Positions 8,815 through 18,805 of a stretch of DNA of 63,834 nt are shown here, piece by piece; the stretch's first letter is position 1; the number at the start of each line of letters is the position of its first letter. The DNA is from Brevibacillus centrosporus (lineage in GTDB: Bacteria > Bacillota > Bacilli > Brevibacillales > Brevibacillaceae). The DNA lies in contig NZ_RHHP01000009.1 in assembly GCF_003710815.1 (NCBI RefSeq), positions 1 to 63,834 of the forward strand, in the 5' to 3' direction. The notes beneath the pieces are model-generated. The model made no database searches and was not told the origin of the DNA. It saw nothing but the letters and a program-made list of their open reading frames with translations. The translations under genes and the position numbers were made by a program.

Positions 8815-9765
8815 ATGCCGAAATCCAAGAGGTTGATGGAGCTGATGATGACCGTTAACAGGAAGCGGCGGTTCAAGGTGCAGGAGCTTGCCGATGAATT
8901 TGGCGTCTCCAAGCGGACGATATTACGGGACTTGCAGGAGCTGAGCGAGCTGGGGGTGCCGCTTTATTCGGAAGTAGGACCACATGGCGGCTATCAAGTG
9001 CTTCGGGAGAGGGTACTGCCCCCGATTGCATTTACAGAGGAAGAGGCCGTGTCGATGTTCTTTGCGGTGCAGGCCCTGCGCCATTACTCTTCCCTGCCTT
9101 TTGAAGCAGAATCTGCGTCGGCACTGAATAAATTTTACCTGCATATGCCTGGAGACGTTCGGGATCGGATCGACAGCATGAAAAACCGGGTCGACTTCCT
9201 TACGCCGACAAGAAGAGGAGATGCGCCGTGCTTGGCCATTCTGTTGGATGCTGCTGTTCACCAGAAGGTACTCACCGTGGAATACGAGTCGAAGGAGGAA
9301 GAGGCGAAGTGCCGCCAGATTCAGCCTGTGTGCATCTATGCGCACAACGGCTTCTGGTATTGCACGGCGTATTGTTTCCTGCGCCAGGGGTATCGCGTGT
9401 TCCGCTGCGATCGTATCCGTGAAGCGGCACATGACACATCTGGAACAGAACCACTCGAGCTGGGAGATATACGCCTGAGCAGACGGGATGCTGCGGAGCC
9501 TCGTGAGCCGATTCGACTGCGGGCACAGCTGAGCCGAATCGGAGTTCAGCGCTGTGAGGCCGAGCTGTGGCTGGCCCCCATGCTGCAGGTTCACGCGGAC
9601 GGTAGTGGTACGATTGATCGGGATGTGTCCCAGGGGGATATCCCCTTTTATACGGACTTTTTCATCGGGCTGGGAGAAGAGGCGGTCTTGCTGGAGCCAA
9701 AGGAGTTGAGGGAGGCCATACGCAGGAAGCTTGGTGAGATGCTGGAGCGATACAAAGGAATCTAA
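8815..9765 (+). CDS. YafY-type HTH/WYL-domain regulator
   Basis: A 316-residue transcription factor. The N-terminal HTH_11/DeoR-like domain is RLMELMMTVNRKRRFKVQELADEFGVSKRTILRDLQEL in order (residues 5-42) with a wing GVPLYSEVGPHGGYQV. The WYL domain around residues 140-220 reads FWYCTAYCFLRQGYRVFRCDRI, with WYC in place of WYL, and there is a WCX-type C-terminal extension. WYL proteins sense small ligands, often nucleic-acid or metabolite derived. I start it at ATG 8815, directly behind AAAAGGAGGT; an upstream in-frame start at 8734 would place the operator inside the gene. It is divergent from the MFS exporter it probably regulates. Confidence 0.87.
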   Translation: MPKSKRLMELMMTVNRKRRFKVQELADEFGVSKRTILRDLQELSELGVPLYSEVGPHGGYQVLRERVLPPIAFTEEEAVSMFFAVQALRHYSSLPFEAESASALNKFYLHMPGDVRDRIDSMKNRVDFLTPTRRGDAPCLAILLDAAVHQKVLTVEYESKEEEAKCRQIQPVCIYAHNGFWYCTAYCFLRQGYRVFRCDRIREAAHDTSGTEPLELGDIRLSRRDAAEPREPIRLRAQLSRIGVQRCEAELWLAPMLQVHADGSGTIDRDVSQGDIPFYTDFFIGLGEEAVLLEPKELREAIRRKLGEMLERYKGI

Positions 9766-9867
9766 ACGGAAGTCGTCACTGAATCAGAAGGATGGGGGCT
9801 GGTTTGTGTTTTTCCTGCTGCAGGATATGGTCGTAAAGCATTTGATATGAGGAATAGAAGCAAGCAA

Positions 9868-9905
9868 AAGCAAAGAGCTCATGCACCCGCACGAGCTCTT
9901 TTTTC
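9868..9905. terminator. bidirectional intrinsic terminator
   Basis: AAAGAGCTC-atgcacccgcac-GAGCTCTTTTTT between the WYL regulator and the convergent aconitase gene. Confidence 0.88.
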
Positions 9906-9919
9906 TATCCGGTATGTGC

Positions 9920-12637
9920 TCAATCGAGAACCAGTCTTCTGACTACCGACTGCATGATCCCACCGTTGCGATAGTACGCAATATCCACGACATTATCCAA
10001 GCGCACGATGACGTCAAAGAGAAACGAGCTTTTGTCTGGACGAGTGGCTTTTACTTGGATGATCTGCCCCGGTTTGAGATCATTTTGCAAGCCGATGGTT
10101 TCAAGGCTCTCATGGCCTGTGATTCCGAGAGAAGCAGCGCTTGTCCCCGCTACAAACTGCAGAGGGAGAATGCCCATTCCGACGAGGTTGCTGCGATGAA
10201 TCCGTTCAAAGCTCTCCGCGATGATGAACTTCACACCGAGCAGGTAAGGTCCTTTGGCAGCCCAGTCACGAGAGCTTCCTGTACCGTACTCCTTGCCGGC
10301 GATGATTGCCAAGGGGACGCCTTCTGCTTGATAGTGAACCGAGGCATCGTAGATGGTCATGACTTCCTCGCGCGGGAGGTAGGTAGTGACACCGCCCTCG
10401 GAGCCTGGTGCCAGCTTATTGCGAATACGTGGGTTGGCAAAAGCACCGCGCACCATGACGAGATGGTTGCCTCGGCGGGAAGGATACGAGTTGAAGTCTT
10501 CCACGCCTACCCCCAAGGACTGCAAATAACGGCCTGCCGGACTTTTCGGAAGAATGCTGCCGGAAGGAGAAGCGTGGTCCGTGGTGACGGAATCGCCCAG
10601 ATAGGCGAGAACACGTGCGGACGTGATTTCCCGAATGTCGGATGCTTCGATAGCCAAATCCGACAGAAACGGAGGCTGCTGGATATAAGTAGAGTCTGCA
10701 TCCCATTCATAGAGCTGTCCCAGAGGAGGTTCGATGGCATTCCACTGCTCGTTGGCAGAAAGAACGTTCTGATAGCTTTTACGGAAAAGCTCAGGGCGAA
10801 CTGCATGGGCAATCCCCTCCCGAATCTCAGCAGCAGAGGGCCACAGGTCCTTTAAGAAAACGGGCTGTCCCTCCTGATCGAAACCGATTGGCTCAGTGGC
10901 AAAATCAATGGTTACGGTACCTGCCAAGGCATAGGCGACGACAAGCGGGGGAGAGGCTAAATAGTTGGCTTTGACCTGCGGGTGGATACGCCCTTCAAAG
11001 TTGCGGTTGCCGGACAGAACAGCTGCCGTGACCAGATCATGCTCGACAATCGCCTGACTGACCTCTGCAGGCAGCGGGCCTGAGTTGCCGATACAGGTCG
11101 CGCATCCATATCCAGCGACATGAAAGCCGAGGGCATCCAAGCTTTTGGACAGACCTGACTCGTTCAAATAATCGGTAATGACCCGAGAACCGGGAGTCAG
11201 TGACGTTTTGACGTAGGCAGGCTTCTTCAATCCCTTTTCCACAGCTTTTTTGGCGAGGAGCCCCGCACAAATCAAAACGCTCGGGTTGGACGTATTGGTG
11301 CAGCTCGTAATGGCAGCAAGCACGACAGCGCCATGGCGAAGGGCCGTTTTTTCCCCCGACGGATGTGTCAGGTGGGACGACTTGATCAGATCAGACTCGG
11401 ACAGGCCGTACCCGCCTTGATCGATAGGTGCCCGGACGATTTCCTCAAATGCTTGTTTCATAATGGCAAGCGGTACCTGGTCCTGTGGTCGTTTGGGGCC
11501 GGCCAGACTGGGAACCACCGTGGACAGGTCGAGCTCGATGACGTCTGTATAAACCGGTTCCTCGCCGTTTTCCGATACAAACATGCCTTGTGCCCGGTAA
11601 TAGGCTTCAATCAGGGCTACGTGCTCTTCGGTGTGCCCGATCATACGCAGGTAGTTCAAGGTCTCCGAATCGACGGGAAAATAGCCCATGGTCGCTCCGT
11701 ATTCGGGTGCCATGTTTGCGATGGTTGCCCGATCGGCTAGGCTCATGGTGCTGACGCCAGGTCCGATGAACTCGACGAATTTACCTACGACGCCTTTTTT
11801 TCGGAGGAGATGAGTGACGGTCAGAGCGAGATCGGTAGCCGTCGCCCCTTCTGGCAAAGAACCCGTGAGTCGAAAACCGACCACTTCCGGAGCGACGAAA
11901 TACAAGGGCTGCCCAAGGATGGCCGCTTCTGCCTCAATCCCGCCGACACCCCAGGCGACGATGCCAAGGCCGTTGATCATCGTGGTATGAGAATCCGTAC
12001 CGACAAGAGAATCGGGATAGAGAACCGTGACGCCGTCGACCTCTTTGGAAGCGACTACTGTCGAGAGGTACTCCATATTGATTTGGTGCATGATCCCAGA
12101 TGCGGGAGGAATGATCCGTACATTTTGAAATGCGTTCTGCACCCAGCGGAAAAAGCGGAAGCGTTCGAAATTGCGCTCGAATTCTCTTTGCTGGTTCAAG
12201 GCTAATGCATCCGAAGTGCCAAAATAGTCGACCATGACGGAATGATCAACGACGAGATCGACGGGAATCAGTGGATTGACGCAAGAGGGGTCTCCACCAA
12301 TGGCCTGCACGGTTTCACGCATGGCTGCAAGATCGACCAATGCGGGCAGACCCGTCGTGTCATGCAGCAGGACGCGAGTAGGCTTAAAAGGGACCTCTTC
12401 GTTCGGATCGCGCTGGGTTGCACTGTTGGCGAGCTTGCGAACATGCTCTGCTGTAACAGTCACCCCGTCAAACTCGCGAACCGCTGCTTCCAAAAGGATC
12501 TTCATGCAGTAGGGCAGCGACGAGATCTTGCCTATTCCTGCTTCCTCAAGTGCCTGGATTCGATAGTATCTATAATCTTGACCGTGGCCAGGAAAGGCAG
12601 TCACCGCCGCCCGGATAGCCTGTTCTAGCATTTTCAT
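9920..12637 (-). CDS. acnA: aconitate hydratase
   Basis: A 905-residue monomeric AcnA-type aconitase/IRP-family enzyme that isomerises citrate and isocitrate through a [4Fe-4S] cluster. The cluster cysteines are visible in [13 protein letters not shown] and [15 protein letters not shown]. The substrate-binding segments [22 protein letters not shown] and the swivel-domain [13 protein letters not shown] are all present. Length matches the family. ATG follows GAGGTGA. It is likely monocistronic. Its position between the dehydrogenase/RraA set and the peptide-uptake set is unusual for the housekeeping citB and may indicate a dedicated tricarboxylate pathway, but it could also simply be the TCA enzyme or a methylcitrate/isomerase variant. 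Confidence 0.93.
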   Translation of the reverse strand: MKMLEQAIRAAVTAFPGHGQDYRYYRIQALEEAGIGKISSLPYCMKILLEAAVREFDGVTVTAEHVRKLANSATQRDPNEEVPFKPTRVLLHDTTGLPALVDLAAMRETVQAIGGDPSCVNPLIPVDLVVDHSVMVDYFGTSDALALNQQREFERNFERFRFFRWVQNAFQNVRIIPPASGIMHQINMEYLSTVVASKEVDGVTVLYPDSLVGTDSHTTMINGLGIVAWGVGGIEAEAAILGQPLYFVAPEVVGFRLTGSLPEGATATDLALTVTHLLRKKGVVGKFVEFIGPGVSTMSLADRATIANMAPEYGATMGYFPVDSETLNYLRMIGHTEEHVALIEAYYRAQGMFVSENGEEPVYTDVIELDLSTVVPSLAGPKRPQDQVPLAIMKQAFEEIVRAPIDQGGYGLSESDLIKSSHLTHPSGEKTALRHGAVVLAAITSCTNTSNPSVLICAGLLAKKAVEKGLKKPAYVKTSLTPGSRVITDYLNESGLSKSLDALGFHVAGYGCATCIGNSGPLPAEVSQAIVEHDLVTAAVLSGNRNFEGRIHPQVKANYLASPPLVVAYALAGTVTIDFATEPIGFDQEGQPVFLKDLWPSAAEIREGIAHAVRPELFRKSYQNVLSANEQWNAIEPPLGQLYEWDADSTYIQQPPFLSDLAIEASDIREITSARVLAYLGDSVTTDHASPSGSILPKSPAGRYLQSLGVGVEDFNSYPSRRGNHLVMVRGAFANPRIRNKLAPGSEGGVTTYLPREEVMTIYDASVHYQAEGVPLAIIAGKEYGTGSSRDWAAKGPYLLGVKFIIAESFERIHRSNLVGMGILPLQFVAGTSAASLGITGHESLETIGLQNDLKPGQIIQVKATRPDKSSFLFDVIVRLDNVVDIAYYRNGGIMQSVVRRLVLD

Positions 12638-12738
12638 ACGAGTTCACCTCATCAGATGTGTAGCGAAGCACCTGTAGTATAGCGTGAGGAAGAAAACGTG
12701 AAAAATAAGAAAACCGCATGAACAGGCATAAGAATTTT

Positions 12739-13626
12739 TCATGATCCGCTTATTGCTTCTGAATCCTCGAAGTCGATGCCCTCCATAAACTGAACGAATG
12801 CTTTCACGACGTTTTTCTCCAGTGACTCTTCGTGATAGAACATCCATGTATTGCGCAAAACAGGTGTGTTTTCCGAGGTGAGAAGCTCCCTTTTATAGAG
12901 ATTCGGTGCATCACTGACAAACATGGAAGGCAAAATAGCATATCCCAAGCCGCTCCGCACCATTTCTTTGCAAGTATCGCCGCGATCTACCTTCATCGAA
13001 ATGAGAGGCGGCTTGGTGTAGTTCTCGGCCCACCAGTTGTCGACCAAGGCTTTGAACATCTGGTCCGTCTCATAATCGACTCTCGGCAAATCAGGCAATT
13101 GCGCGAGGTCCATCTCGGTTTTGGATACGAGCAAAACCTTTTCCACAAACAGCAGCTTCTTTTGATCCGGCCAGCTGTACTCTCCACGAACGAAGCCGAT
13201 ATGCACGTCGCGGTTGTAGACTTTATGCAGCACATCCCTGCTAAGACCTGTCTCCACCTGAAAATCAACCAGTGGGTATTGCTCGTTGAAAAGCTTTAAA
13301 AGGGTCGGGAGCTTATATTTGGCAAAGAAGTTCGAGACCCCTAGTCGCAGAGTCCCCGCTACACTTTGCTGGAGGTTGGATACTTCCTCCTTGATTTCGC
13401 GAATCGTCGTGAGAAGCTGCCCTGCCCGTTTCGCCAGCAGCTCGCCCTCGGGAGTAAAGTGAACGCCTTTGATTCCTCTATTCACGATCTTTACGCCAAA
13501 TTCGGCTTCGATCTGCATCAGCCGCTTCGTCAAGGCAGGCTGGGTCAAAAACAGGAGCTGTGCGGTCTTGGTAATGTTTTTTTGGCTATGGAGGAGATGT
13601 AGTATCTGCCAGTCGCGATCATCCAT
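12739..13626 (-). CDS. LysR-family regulator
   Basis: A 295-residue LysR-type regulator. The N-terminal winged HTH reads LHLLHSQKNITKTAQLLFLTQPALTKRLMQIEAEFGVKIV (two adjacent blocks, residues 8-48); the rest is the periplasmic-binding-like effector domain, with GLGYAILPSMF near residue 230. It is clearly paralogous to the next gene upstream: the two share the order RLGVSNFFAKY/RIGAASIFARY, VHIGFVRGEYSWPD/VDVAFIRGEYKWTD and WWAE.Y..PP, so one probably arose by local duplication. ATG follows GAGAGGAG. Its likely targets are the aconitase gene or the divergent peptide-uptake operon. Confidence 0.87.
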   Translation of the reverse strand: MDDRDWQILHLLHSQKNITKTAQLLFLTQPALTKRLMQIEAEFGVKIVNRGIKGVHFTPEGELLAKRAGQLLTTIREIKEEVSNLQQSVAGTLRLGVSNFFAKYKLPTLLKLFNEQYPLVDFQVETGLSRDVLHKVYNRDVHIGFVRGEYSWPDQKKLLFVEKVLLVSKTEMDLAQLPDLPRVDYETDQMFKALVDNWWAENYTKPPLISMKVDRGDTCKEMVRSGLGYAILPSMFVSDAPNLYKRELLTSENTPVLRNTWMFYHEESLEKNVVKAFVQFMEGIDFEDSEAISGS

Positions 13627-13689
13627 GAAAAGCGACTCCTCTCTAGGTGATATAGGCTCTCTTCAGTCATTTCTCTGGGCGAGAGGTGC

Positions 13690-14598
13690 TTACTGGGATG
13701 GGGGAAAGCTCTGAGAGCGGACGAAGGAGACGAACTTATCGACGATGTTCAGCTGCATGGAGGATTCCTTGTATTGCAGCCAGGTTGTCCGCTTGATGGT
13801 TTCCCCGTTTTGGCGTAGCAGCCTGATCTTGTGCAGGTCGTCCCCCTCGTTGATGAACGTCTCGGGAATAAAAGCGTAGCCCAGATCATTGATCACCATT
13901 TCCTTGCAGATGTCGTAGCTGTCTACCATGACCGTAGTAAGCGGCGGTACACTGTATCTTTCTGCCCACCAGCTGCGCATGTTGTCTTTGACCGATACCT
14001 GTGGCCGGAATTTGCTTGGGATCGGCTGCTTAATGTTGTAGCTGTACTCGATCCTCTGCAGGTTTGGCAATTCATCGAGGTCAATTTCGTGCTTGGAGAT
14101 CAGACACAGATTCTCTTCCGTAATCGGATACTTGGGATCTGTCCATTTGTATTCGCCCCGAATGAAGGCGACATCCACGCTTTCCGTATCCAAAAGCTCC
14201 ATGATTTTGGGGGAAGGGCCTGTATACACGTTGTAAATCACCTTGGGGTATAGCGTGACAAAGCTCTTCATGAGGGAAGGGAGATAATACCTGGCGAAAA
14301 TACTTGCAGCTCCAATGCGCAGCGTCCCCTGTACATCCGAGGACATATTGGCGAGAGAGTCTTTCGCGACGCGGTATTCCGCAAGCATTTTATTGGCGAA
14401 GGAAACGAGATACTCGCCCTGCGCGGTAAATTTGATACGCTTTCCATTCTTGATCAAGATTTGCGTATCGAGTTCTTTTTCTAGCTGCTGGATCCGATAG
14501 GTGAGAGCTGGCTGCGTCATGAAGAGCCGCTCTGCTGCTTTCGTCAAATGCATCTCCTCGGCAATGTACCGAAGAATGGTAAAATCCTTTTCTTCCAT
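13690..14598 (-). CDS. LysR-family regulator (paralogue)
   Basis: A 302-residue LysR-type regulator beginning MEEKDFTILRYIAEEMHLTKAAERLF. I use ATG 14598 because it follows AGAGAGGTG and places the HTH at the usual position; an upstream in-frame start at 14691 adds 31 uncharacteristic residues that overlap the operator. The HTH spans residues about 5-60 and the effector domain 90-290. It resembles its neighbour at 12739-13626 throughout. It is divergent from the M20/Dpp operon, with a perfect palindrome TCAATTGT-N9-ACAATTGA between them, so this is the best candidate regulator of that operon. Confidence 0.87.
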   Translation of the reverse strand: MEEKDFTILRYIAEEMHLTKAAERLFMTQPALTYRIQQLEKELDTQILIKNGKRIKFTAQGEYLVSFANKMLAEYRVAKDSLANMSSDVQGTLRIGAASIFARYYLPSLMKSFVTLYPKVIYNVYTGPSPKIMELLDTESVDVAFIRGEYKWTDPKYPITEENLCLISKHEIDLDELPNLQRIEYSYNIKQPIPSKFRPQVSVKDNMRSWWAERYSVPPLTTVMVDSYDICKEMVINDLGYAFIPETFINEGDDLHKIRLLRQNGETIKRTTWLQYKESSMQLNIVDKFVSFVRSQSFPPSQ

Positions 14599-14672
14599 GA
14601 GGGCACCTCTCTTCAAAGGGGAGGATTTGTCTCTCCAAATATTATGCGCGGTCAAACAATTAAGCAATTCTG

Positions 14673-14697
14673 TCAATTGTAACTCTACCACAATTGA
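14673..14697. promoter_or_regulatory. LysR-type palindromic operator
   Basis: TCAATTGT-aactctacc-ACAATTGA: perfect 8-bp arms spaced by 9 nt. It lies between the LysR gene and the M20/Dpp operon, about 75 bp upstream of the operon's -10, the usual position of a LysR recognition site. Confidence 0.55.
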
Positions 14698-14715
14698 TAA
14701 GAGTTTTTTTGGAAC

Positions 14716-14764
14716 AACTCGCGAATTTATTAATTTTACCTATCAAGAGAGGCGTCATATAATC
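14716..14764 (+). promoter_or_regulatory. promoter module A of the M20/Dpp operon
   Basis: AACTCGCGAA, TTTAT and TAATTTTACCTATC lead to a TATAAT -10 (14758-14763), with TTTACC as the -35 (17-nt spacing). The 29 bp 14716-14744 match 23652-23680 at 27 positions, and the GAGG and TATAATC downstream also match. See the matching entry before the PepSY gene. Confidence 0.65.
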
Positions 14765-14813
14765 TTCAGTAATCAGAATTTACAAAATTATACCTGCGAA
14801 GTTGGAGGCAGAA

Positions 14814-16160
14814 ATGGAGCAAGTCTATCGCTATATTGATGAAAACAAAGAGATGTACGTACAGTGGCTGCAGGATTTATGCAAGCTCCCAAGTGTCTCC
14901 ACGTATGACCAATCGATGAAAGAAACTGCGGAGGTGGTTAAAACCTATTTAACACAAGCAGGGGTGCCTACGGAGATCTTGCAAATGCCTGGCCAGCAGC
15001 CTGTAGTGTACGGTCAGACGTCTCGTGACAAAGAGAGTACGATTTCCTTTTACAATCACTACGATGTGCAGCCAGAGGACCCGATCGAGCTGTGGGAGAG
15101 CCCGCCATTTGCAGCGGAGATTCGCGAGGGCAAATTGATTGCGCGAGGCTCAGCTGACAACAAAGGCGCCTTGATGGCCCGAATCTGCGCTGTTCATGCC
15201 TATCAAAAGGTGTATGGAGGGCTGCCTGTGAACATCAAATTCCTGATAGAAGGAGAAGAGGAATCAGGCGGCAGTCGGCACATCAAGCATCTCGCAGCTA
15301 CACAGCCCGAGCTTCTGCAGGCCGATCTTTGCATTTGGGAAAATGGCTTCGTCAATAGCGATGGCAGCTTTGAGGTCAAACTGGGCAACAAGGGTCTCCT
15401 TTTTGTGAAGCTCGTAGCCAAGGGAGCCAACACAGACCTGCATTCTTCCCATGCGAGCATCATCGAAAATCCGGCTTGGCGGCTCGTCTGGGCACTGAAT
15501 ACGCTTAAAAACGATCGTGATGAGGTTCTGATCGAGCATTTCTATGACAAAGTTGCCCAACCGACAGAGGGAGAAAAAGAGATTCTCGAGCGGATGGATC
15601 TCGAAGAAGAGGAGATGCTGGCGCGTCTGGGTCTGGATCGCTTCATCCGCGATCTGCGAGGGAATGAGCTGAGAGAAAAGCTGGTCTTTCAACCGACCTG
15701 TAATATCTGCGGGATTGAATCCGGCTATACAGGCAAAGGCTCCAAGACGGTCCTGCCATCGGAGGCGTGGGTGAAAATCGATTTCCGCCTTGTGCCCAAT
15801 CAGGTGCCAAAGGAAATTTTGCAGCATCTGCGCAACCATCTGGATCGTCACGGCTTCCAGGATATCGAGATCATCGCAAACGAAGGAACGCAAGCCGCCA
15901 AAACAGATCCGGATCATCCGCTCGTAAAAAAGGTTATGAAAGCGGCTACAAAAATGAAAGGTATCCCGCCGCGAGTCATCTTGATGAATCCAGGCTCGGG
16001 ACCGATGTATGCGCTCTGTCAGCAGCTGGGGATCCCTGCAATCGGCTTCGGAGTAGGCAATCCGGATTCTCGCAAGCATGCGCCGAACGAAAATATTTTG
16101 ATCAAAGATTATCTGGATGGAATCAAGATGGCGGCAACCGTTATACATGAATGGGCCTAG
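14814..16160 (+). CDS. M20-family metallopeptidase / dipeptidase
   Basis: A 448-residue M20 (ArgE/DapE/CNDP-like) zinc amidohydrolase that cleaves dipeptides or N-acyl amino acids in the cytoplasm. Metal-site motifs are FYNHYDVQPEDP (first His and Asp), GSADNKGALMARI, EGEEESGGSRH with the catalytic glutamate, and the C-terminal RKHAPNENI histidine. The dimerisation domain lies between. ATG 14814 is preceded by GGAGG at 6 nt; an in-frame TTG at 14802 overlaps that site. It is the first gene of an operon with a complete ABC peptide importer, so it should process the imported substrate. Confidence 0.88.
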   Translation: MEQVYRYIDENKEMYVQWLQDLCKLPSVSTYDQSMKETAEVVKTYLTQAGVPTEILQMPGQQPVVYGQTSRDKESTISFYNHYDVQPEDPIELWESPPFAAEIREGKLIARGSADNKGALMARICAVHAYQKVYGGLPVNIKFLIEGEEESGGSRHIKHLAATQPELLQADLCIWENGFVNSDGSFEVKLGNKGLLFVKLVAKGANTDLHSSHASIIENPAWRLVWALNTLKNDRDEVLIEHFYDKVAQPTEGEKEILERMDLEEEEMLARLGLDRFIRDLRGNELREKLVFQPTCNICGIESGYTGKGSKTVLPSEAWVKIDFRLVPNQVPKEILQHLRNHLDRHGFQDIEIIANEGTQAAKTDPDHPLVKKVMKAATKMKGIPPRVILMNPGSGPMYALCQQLGIPAIGFGVGNPDSRKHAPNENILIKDYLDGIKMAATVIHEWA

Positions 16161-16222
16161 CAGCAGAGCAAGTCTGATGAATTCATTGAGTATTCGTTCT
16201 TTTATAAAAAGAGGGGGCAATT

Positions 16223-17803
16223 ATGAAGAATCAAATGTCGCGTTTCCTGTTGGCTTCCACGTTCGCTTTTACTCTAGTCATGACGGGCTGTGGCTCGCAA
16301 ACCTCCACTCCCGCACCGGGACAAAATGCAGCACCTGCAGCTGCCACCGCGAATAACGCAACGGCTGAAAAGGTATTAACCATCGCGAACGGCAGTGACA
16401 TGCTGAGCTTCGACATTCATGACCACAGCAGTGCCTCGACAGAAGCCATCCATGTGAATATCTTCAACTACCTGCTCAAGCACGACGCAGAAGGCAAGTT
16501 TGTTCCCGACCTGGCAGAATCCTGGGAAAACGTCAATCCAACCACTTGGCGATTCAAGCTCCGTCAAGGCGTGAAGTTCCAAAACGGCGATCCGTTCACA
16601 GCTGCCGACGTCAAGTTCACGCTGGAGCGTGTGGCAAAAGACGAGAAGCTCTCTGAGCACTCCAATTACGACGAAATCCAAGAAGTGAAGGTCGTCGACG
16701 ACCACACCGTAGATGTCATTACCAAAAATGCCGACCCGATTCTTCTAAATAGACTGTCCCGCAGCGGTTCCAGCATGCTTCCTTCCAAGTACATCGCCGA
16801 AAAGGGCTGGGAAGAGTTCCTGAAAAATCCGGTAGGAACCGGACCGTACAAGTTCCAGGAGTGGAAGCGCGATGATCGCCTCGTCCTGGTGAAAAACGAT
16901 GCGTACTTTGGAGACAAGCCGAAATGGGACAAAGTCATTTTCCGTGTGATCCAAGAAGATTCTACGCGGGTAGCGGAGCTGATGACCGGTGGAATCGATG
17001 TCGCCTTGAACATACCTCCCAGTGACGAAGAGCGCATCGAGAGCAATGAAGGGACAAGCGTGATTACAGGACCGAGCCAGCGCGTCATGACGATGGAAGT
17101 GCGTGTAACCCCAGGCAGAGTGACAGCGGACCCGCGTGTTCGTGAAGCGATTGACCTGGCGATCGATGAGAAAGCGATTATCGACAATCTGTACGCAGGT
17201 AAAGGAACACCGACGCAAACCCGCGTGACACCAGGAAACTTCGGTGCGCATATCGGGCTCTACAACAAATACAACTACGATCCAGAGCGTGCGAAGCAGC
17301 TGTTAGCGGAAGCGGGATATGCAAACGGCGTGGACGTGACCTTCACTGCACCGAGTGGACGCTACCTGAAGGATAAAGAAACAGCTGAGCTGGTTACCGC
17401 GATGCTGACAGAGGTAGGGTTCCGCGTGAAGCTCGAGCTGATGGAATGGAGCGCCTTCAATGAAAGACTATCGGCACGCAAAATGGACGAACTGTTCATG
17501 GTCGCCTATGGAAATTCCATGTTCGACGCAGCGCTGGCGCTGGATCGCGTGACGATTGCCAGAACGAAGGATCGTACGGATTATACGAATCCAGAGGTAG
17601 AGGCACTGTACAAAGCAGCGAGTCAAAATATGAATCCGACAGAGAGATTGAAGCAATTCGAGAAAATCCAGGAGATTGTCGCGAAAGAGCTTCCGCAAAT
17701 CTACCTGCTGCAAATGGACTCTACCTACGGAGTGAACGATCGCATCGCCTATAAACCTCGCGTAGACGAAATGCTGTATGTCGATGAAATAACGCTGAAA
17801 TAA
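16223..17803 (+). CDS. ABC-transporter peptide-binding lipoprotein (family 5)
   Basis: A 526-residue extracellular solute-binding protein of the SBP_bac_5 (DppA/OppA/GsiB) family. It has a lipoprotein signal, FTLVMTGCGS, with the lipidated cysteine at residue 23, followed by a low-complexity Ala/Pro/Thr linker. The mature domain starts LTIANGSDMLSFDIHDHSS and contains the family signature WRFKLRQGVKFQNGDPFTAADVKFTLER. It delivers a di- or oligopeptide-like ligand to the two permeases that follow. The ATG sits behind GAGGGGG. The ligand could be a dipeptide, glutathione or an acylated amino acid given the M20, C45 and SGNH hydrolases in the operon. Confidence 0.92.
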   Translation: MKNQMSRFLLASTFAFTLVMTGCGSQTSTPAPGQNAAPAAATANNATAEKVLTIANGSDMLSFDIHDHSSASTEAIHVNIFNYLLKHDAEGKFVPDLAESWENVNPTTWRFKLRQGVKFQNGDPFTAADVKFTLERVAKDEKLSEHSNYDEIQEVKVVDDHTVDVITKNADPILLNRLSRSGSSMLPSKYIAEKGWEEFLKNPVGTGPYKFQEWKRDDRLVLVKNDAYFGDKPKWDKVIFRVIQEDSTRVAELMTGGIDVALNIPPSDEERIESNEGTSVITGPSQRVMTMEVRVTPGRVTADPRVREAIDLAIDEKAIIDNLYAGKGTPTQTRVTPGNFGAHIGLYNKYNYDPERAKQLLAEAGYANGVDVTFTAPSGRYLKDKETAELVTAMLTEVGFRVKLELMEWSAFNERLSARKMDELFMVAYGNSMFDAALALDRVTIARTKDRTDYTNPEVEALYKAASQNMNPTERLKQFEKIQEIVAKELPQIYLLQMDSTYGVNDRIAYKPRVDEMLYVDEITLK

Positions 17804-17875
17804 GAGGAAGGTTTCGGGGAAAAGGGGGCTTTCATGAGCTCCTTTTCCCCATTACATCATCGCGGAGGTGAAGTC

Positions 17876-18793
17876 GTGAGAAATTATCTAATCAAATCTG
17901 TGCTCCAGATCATTCCCGTGCTGCTCTTAATCTCTTTGATCGTTTTCATTCTGGTGCGTGTGACAGGCGATCCGGTCGCACTCATGCTGCCAGAAACAGC
18001 TTCCGATGAGGATCGAATGGTTCTCACGAGAGCACTTGGACTGGACCAGCCAATCTACGTCCAATACATCAAATTCATGGGGGACCTCCTGCAGGGAGAC
18101 TTCGGAACCTCGTATCGCTACAACCTTCCGGCGCTGCCGATCATTTTGGAGCGGCTGCCCGCGAGCTTCGAGCTTGCGATTGCTTCGATGATCATCGCGA
18201 CGCTAATATCCGTTCCTCTGGGGATATTGTCTGCTGTGAAACGCAATTCGTATCTGGATATCTTCATCACGGGTGCATCTGCTTTGGGCAAAGCCATTCC
18301 GCATTTCTGGCTGGGCATCATGCTGATCCTGCTGTTTGCCGTTCGGATGAAAATCGCTCCCGTATCGGGCAGAGGAACGTTTGAGCATTTGATTTTGCCG
18401 GCCTTGACCTTGGGTGTCGGGATCGCAGCGGAAACGACGAGGCTGATTCGTTCGAGCATGCTCGATATTTTGGGTCAGGATTACATTCGGACCGCGCGCA
18501 GCAAAGGCTTGATTGAAACCCTGGTCGTGTGCAAGCATGCCTTTCGCAACTCCTTGATCCCGGTTGTGACGATTATGGCCTTGCAATCCTCTGCCCTGAT
18601 CGGGGGAGCCTTGATCTCCGAAACCATCTTTGCCTGGCCGGGGATGGGGCTGCTGATTGTCCAAGCGGTAAATGGCCGCGATATGGCAATCGTGCAGGCA
18701 TCCATCTTTGTCGTCGCGTTCATCGTGATCTTGGGCAACCTGATCGCTGATATTTTGTATCGACTCCTGGATCCTCGCATCAAGTACAAGTAA
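17876..18793 (+). CDS. ABC peptide-transporter permease (DppB-type)
   Basis: A 305-residue inner-membrane permease with six helices. The N-terminal SVLQIIPVLLLISLIVFILVRVTGDP is typical of DppB/OppB, and the EAA motif region is IRTARSKGLIETLVVCKHAFRNSLIPV. The GTG at 17876 follows CGGAGGTG; an in-frame ATG at 17834 would add 14 polar residues and has no ribosome site. It pairs with the next permease to form the membrane channel. Confidence 0.9.
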   Translation: MRNYLIKSVLQIIPVLLLISLIVFILVRVTGDPVALMLPETASDEDRMVLTRALGLDQPIYVQYIKFMGDLLQGDFGTSYRYNLPALPIILERLPASFELAIASMIIATLISVPLGILSAVKRNSYLDIFITGASALGKAIPHFWLGIMLILLFAVRMKIAPVSGRGTFEHLILPALTLGVGIAAETTRLIRSSMLDILGQDYIRTARSKGLIETLVVCKHAFRNSLIPVVTIMALQSSALIGGALISETIFAWPGMGLLIVQAVNGRDMAIVQASIFVVAFIVILGNLIADILYRLLDPRIKYK

Positions 18794-18805
18794 AGGGGTG
18801 TAACT

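Noticed and set aside
9881..10855. 324-codon frame antisense to aconitase, with other long antisense frames at 11333 and 12242
   Set aside because: All lie inside acnA, whose motifs are unambiguous; the antisense products show no recognisable fold.
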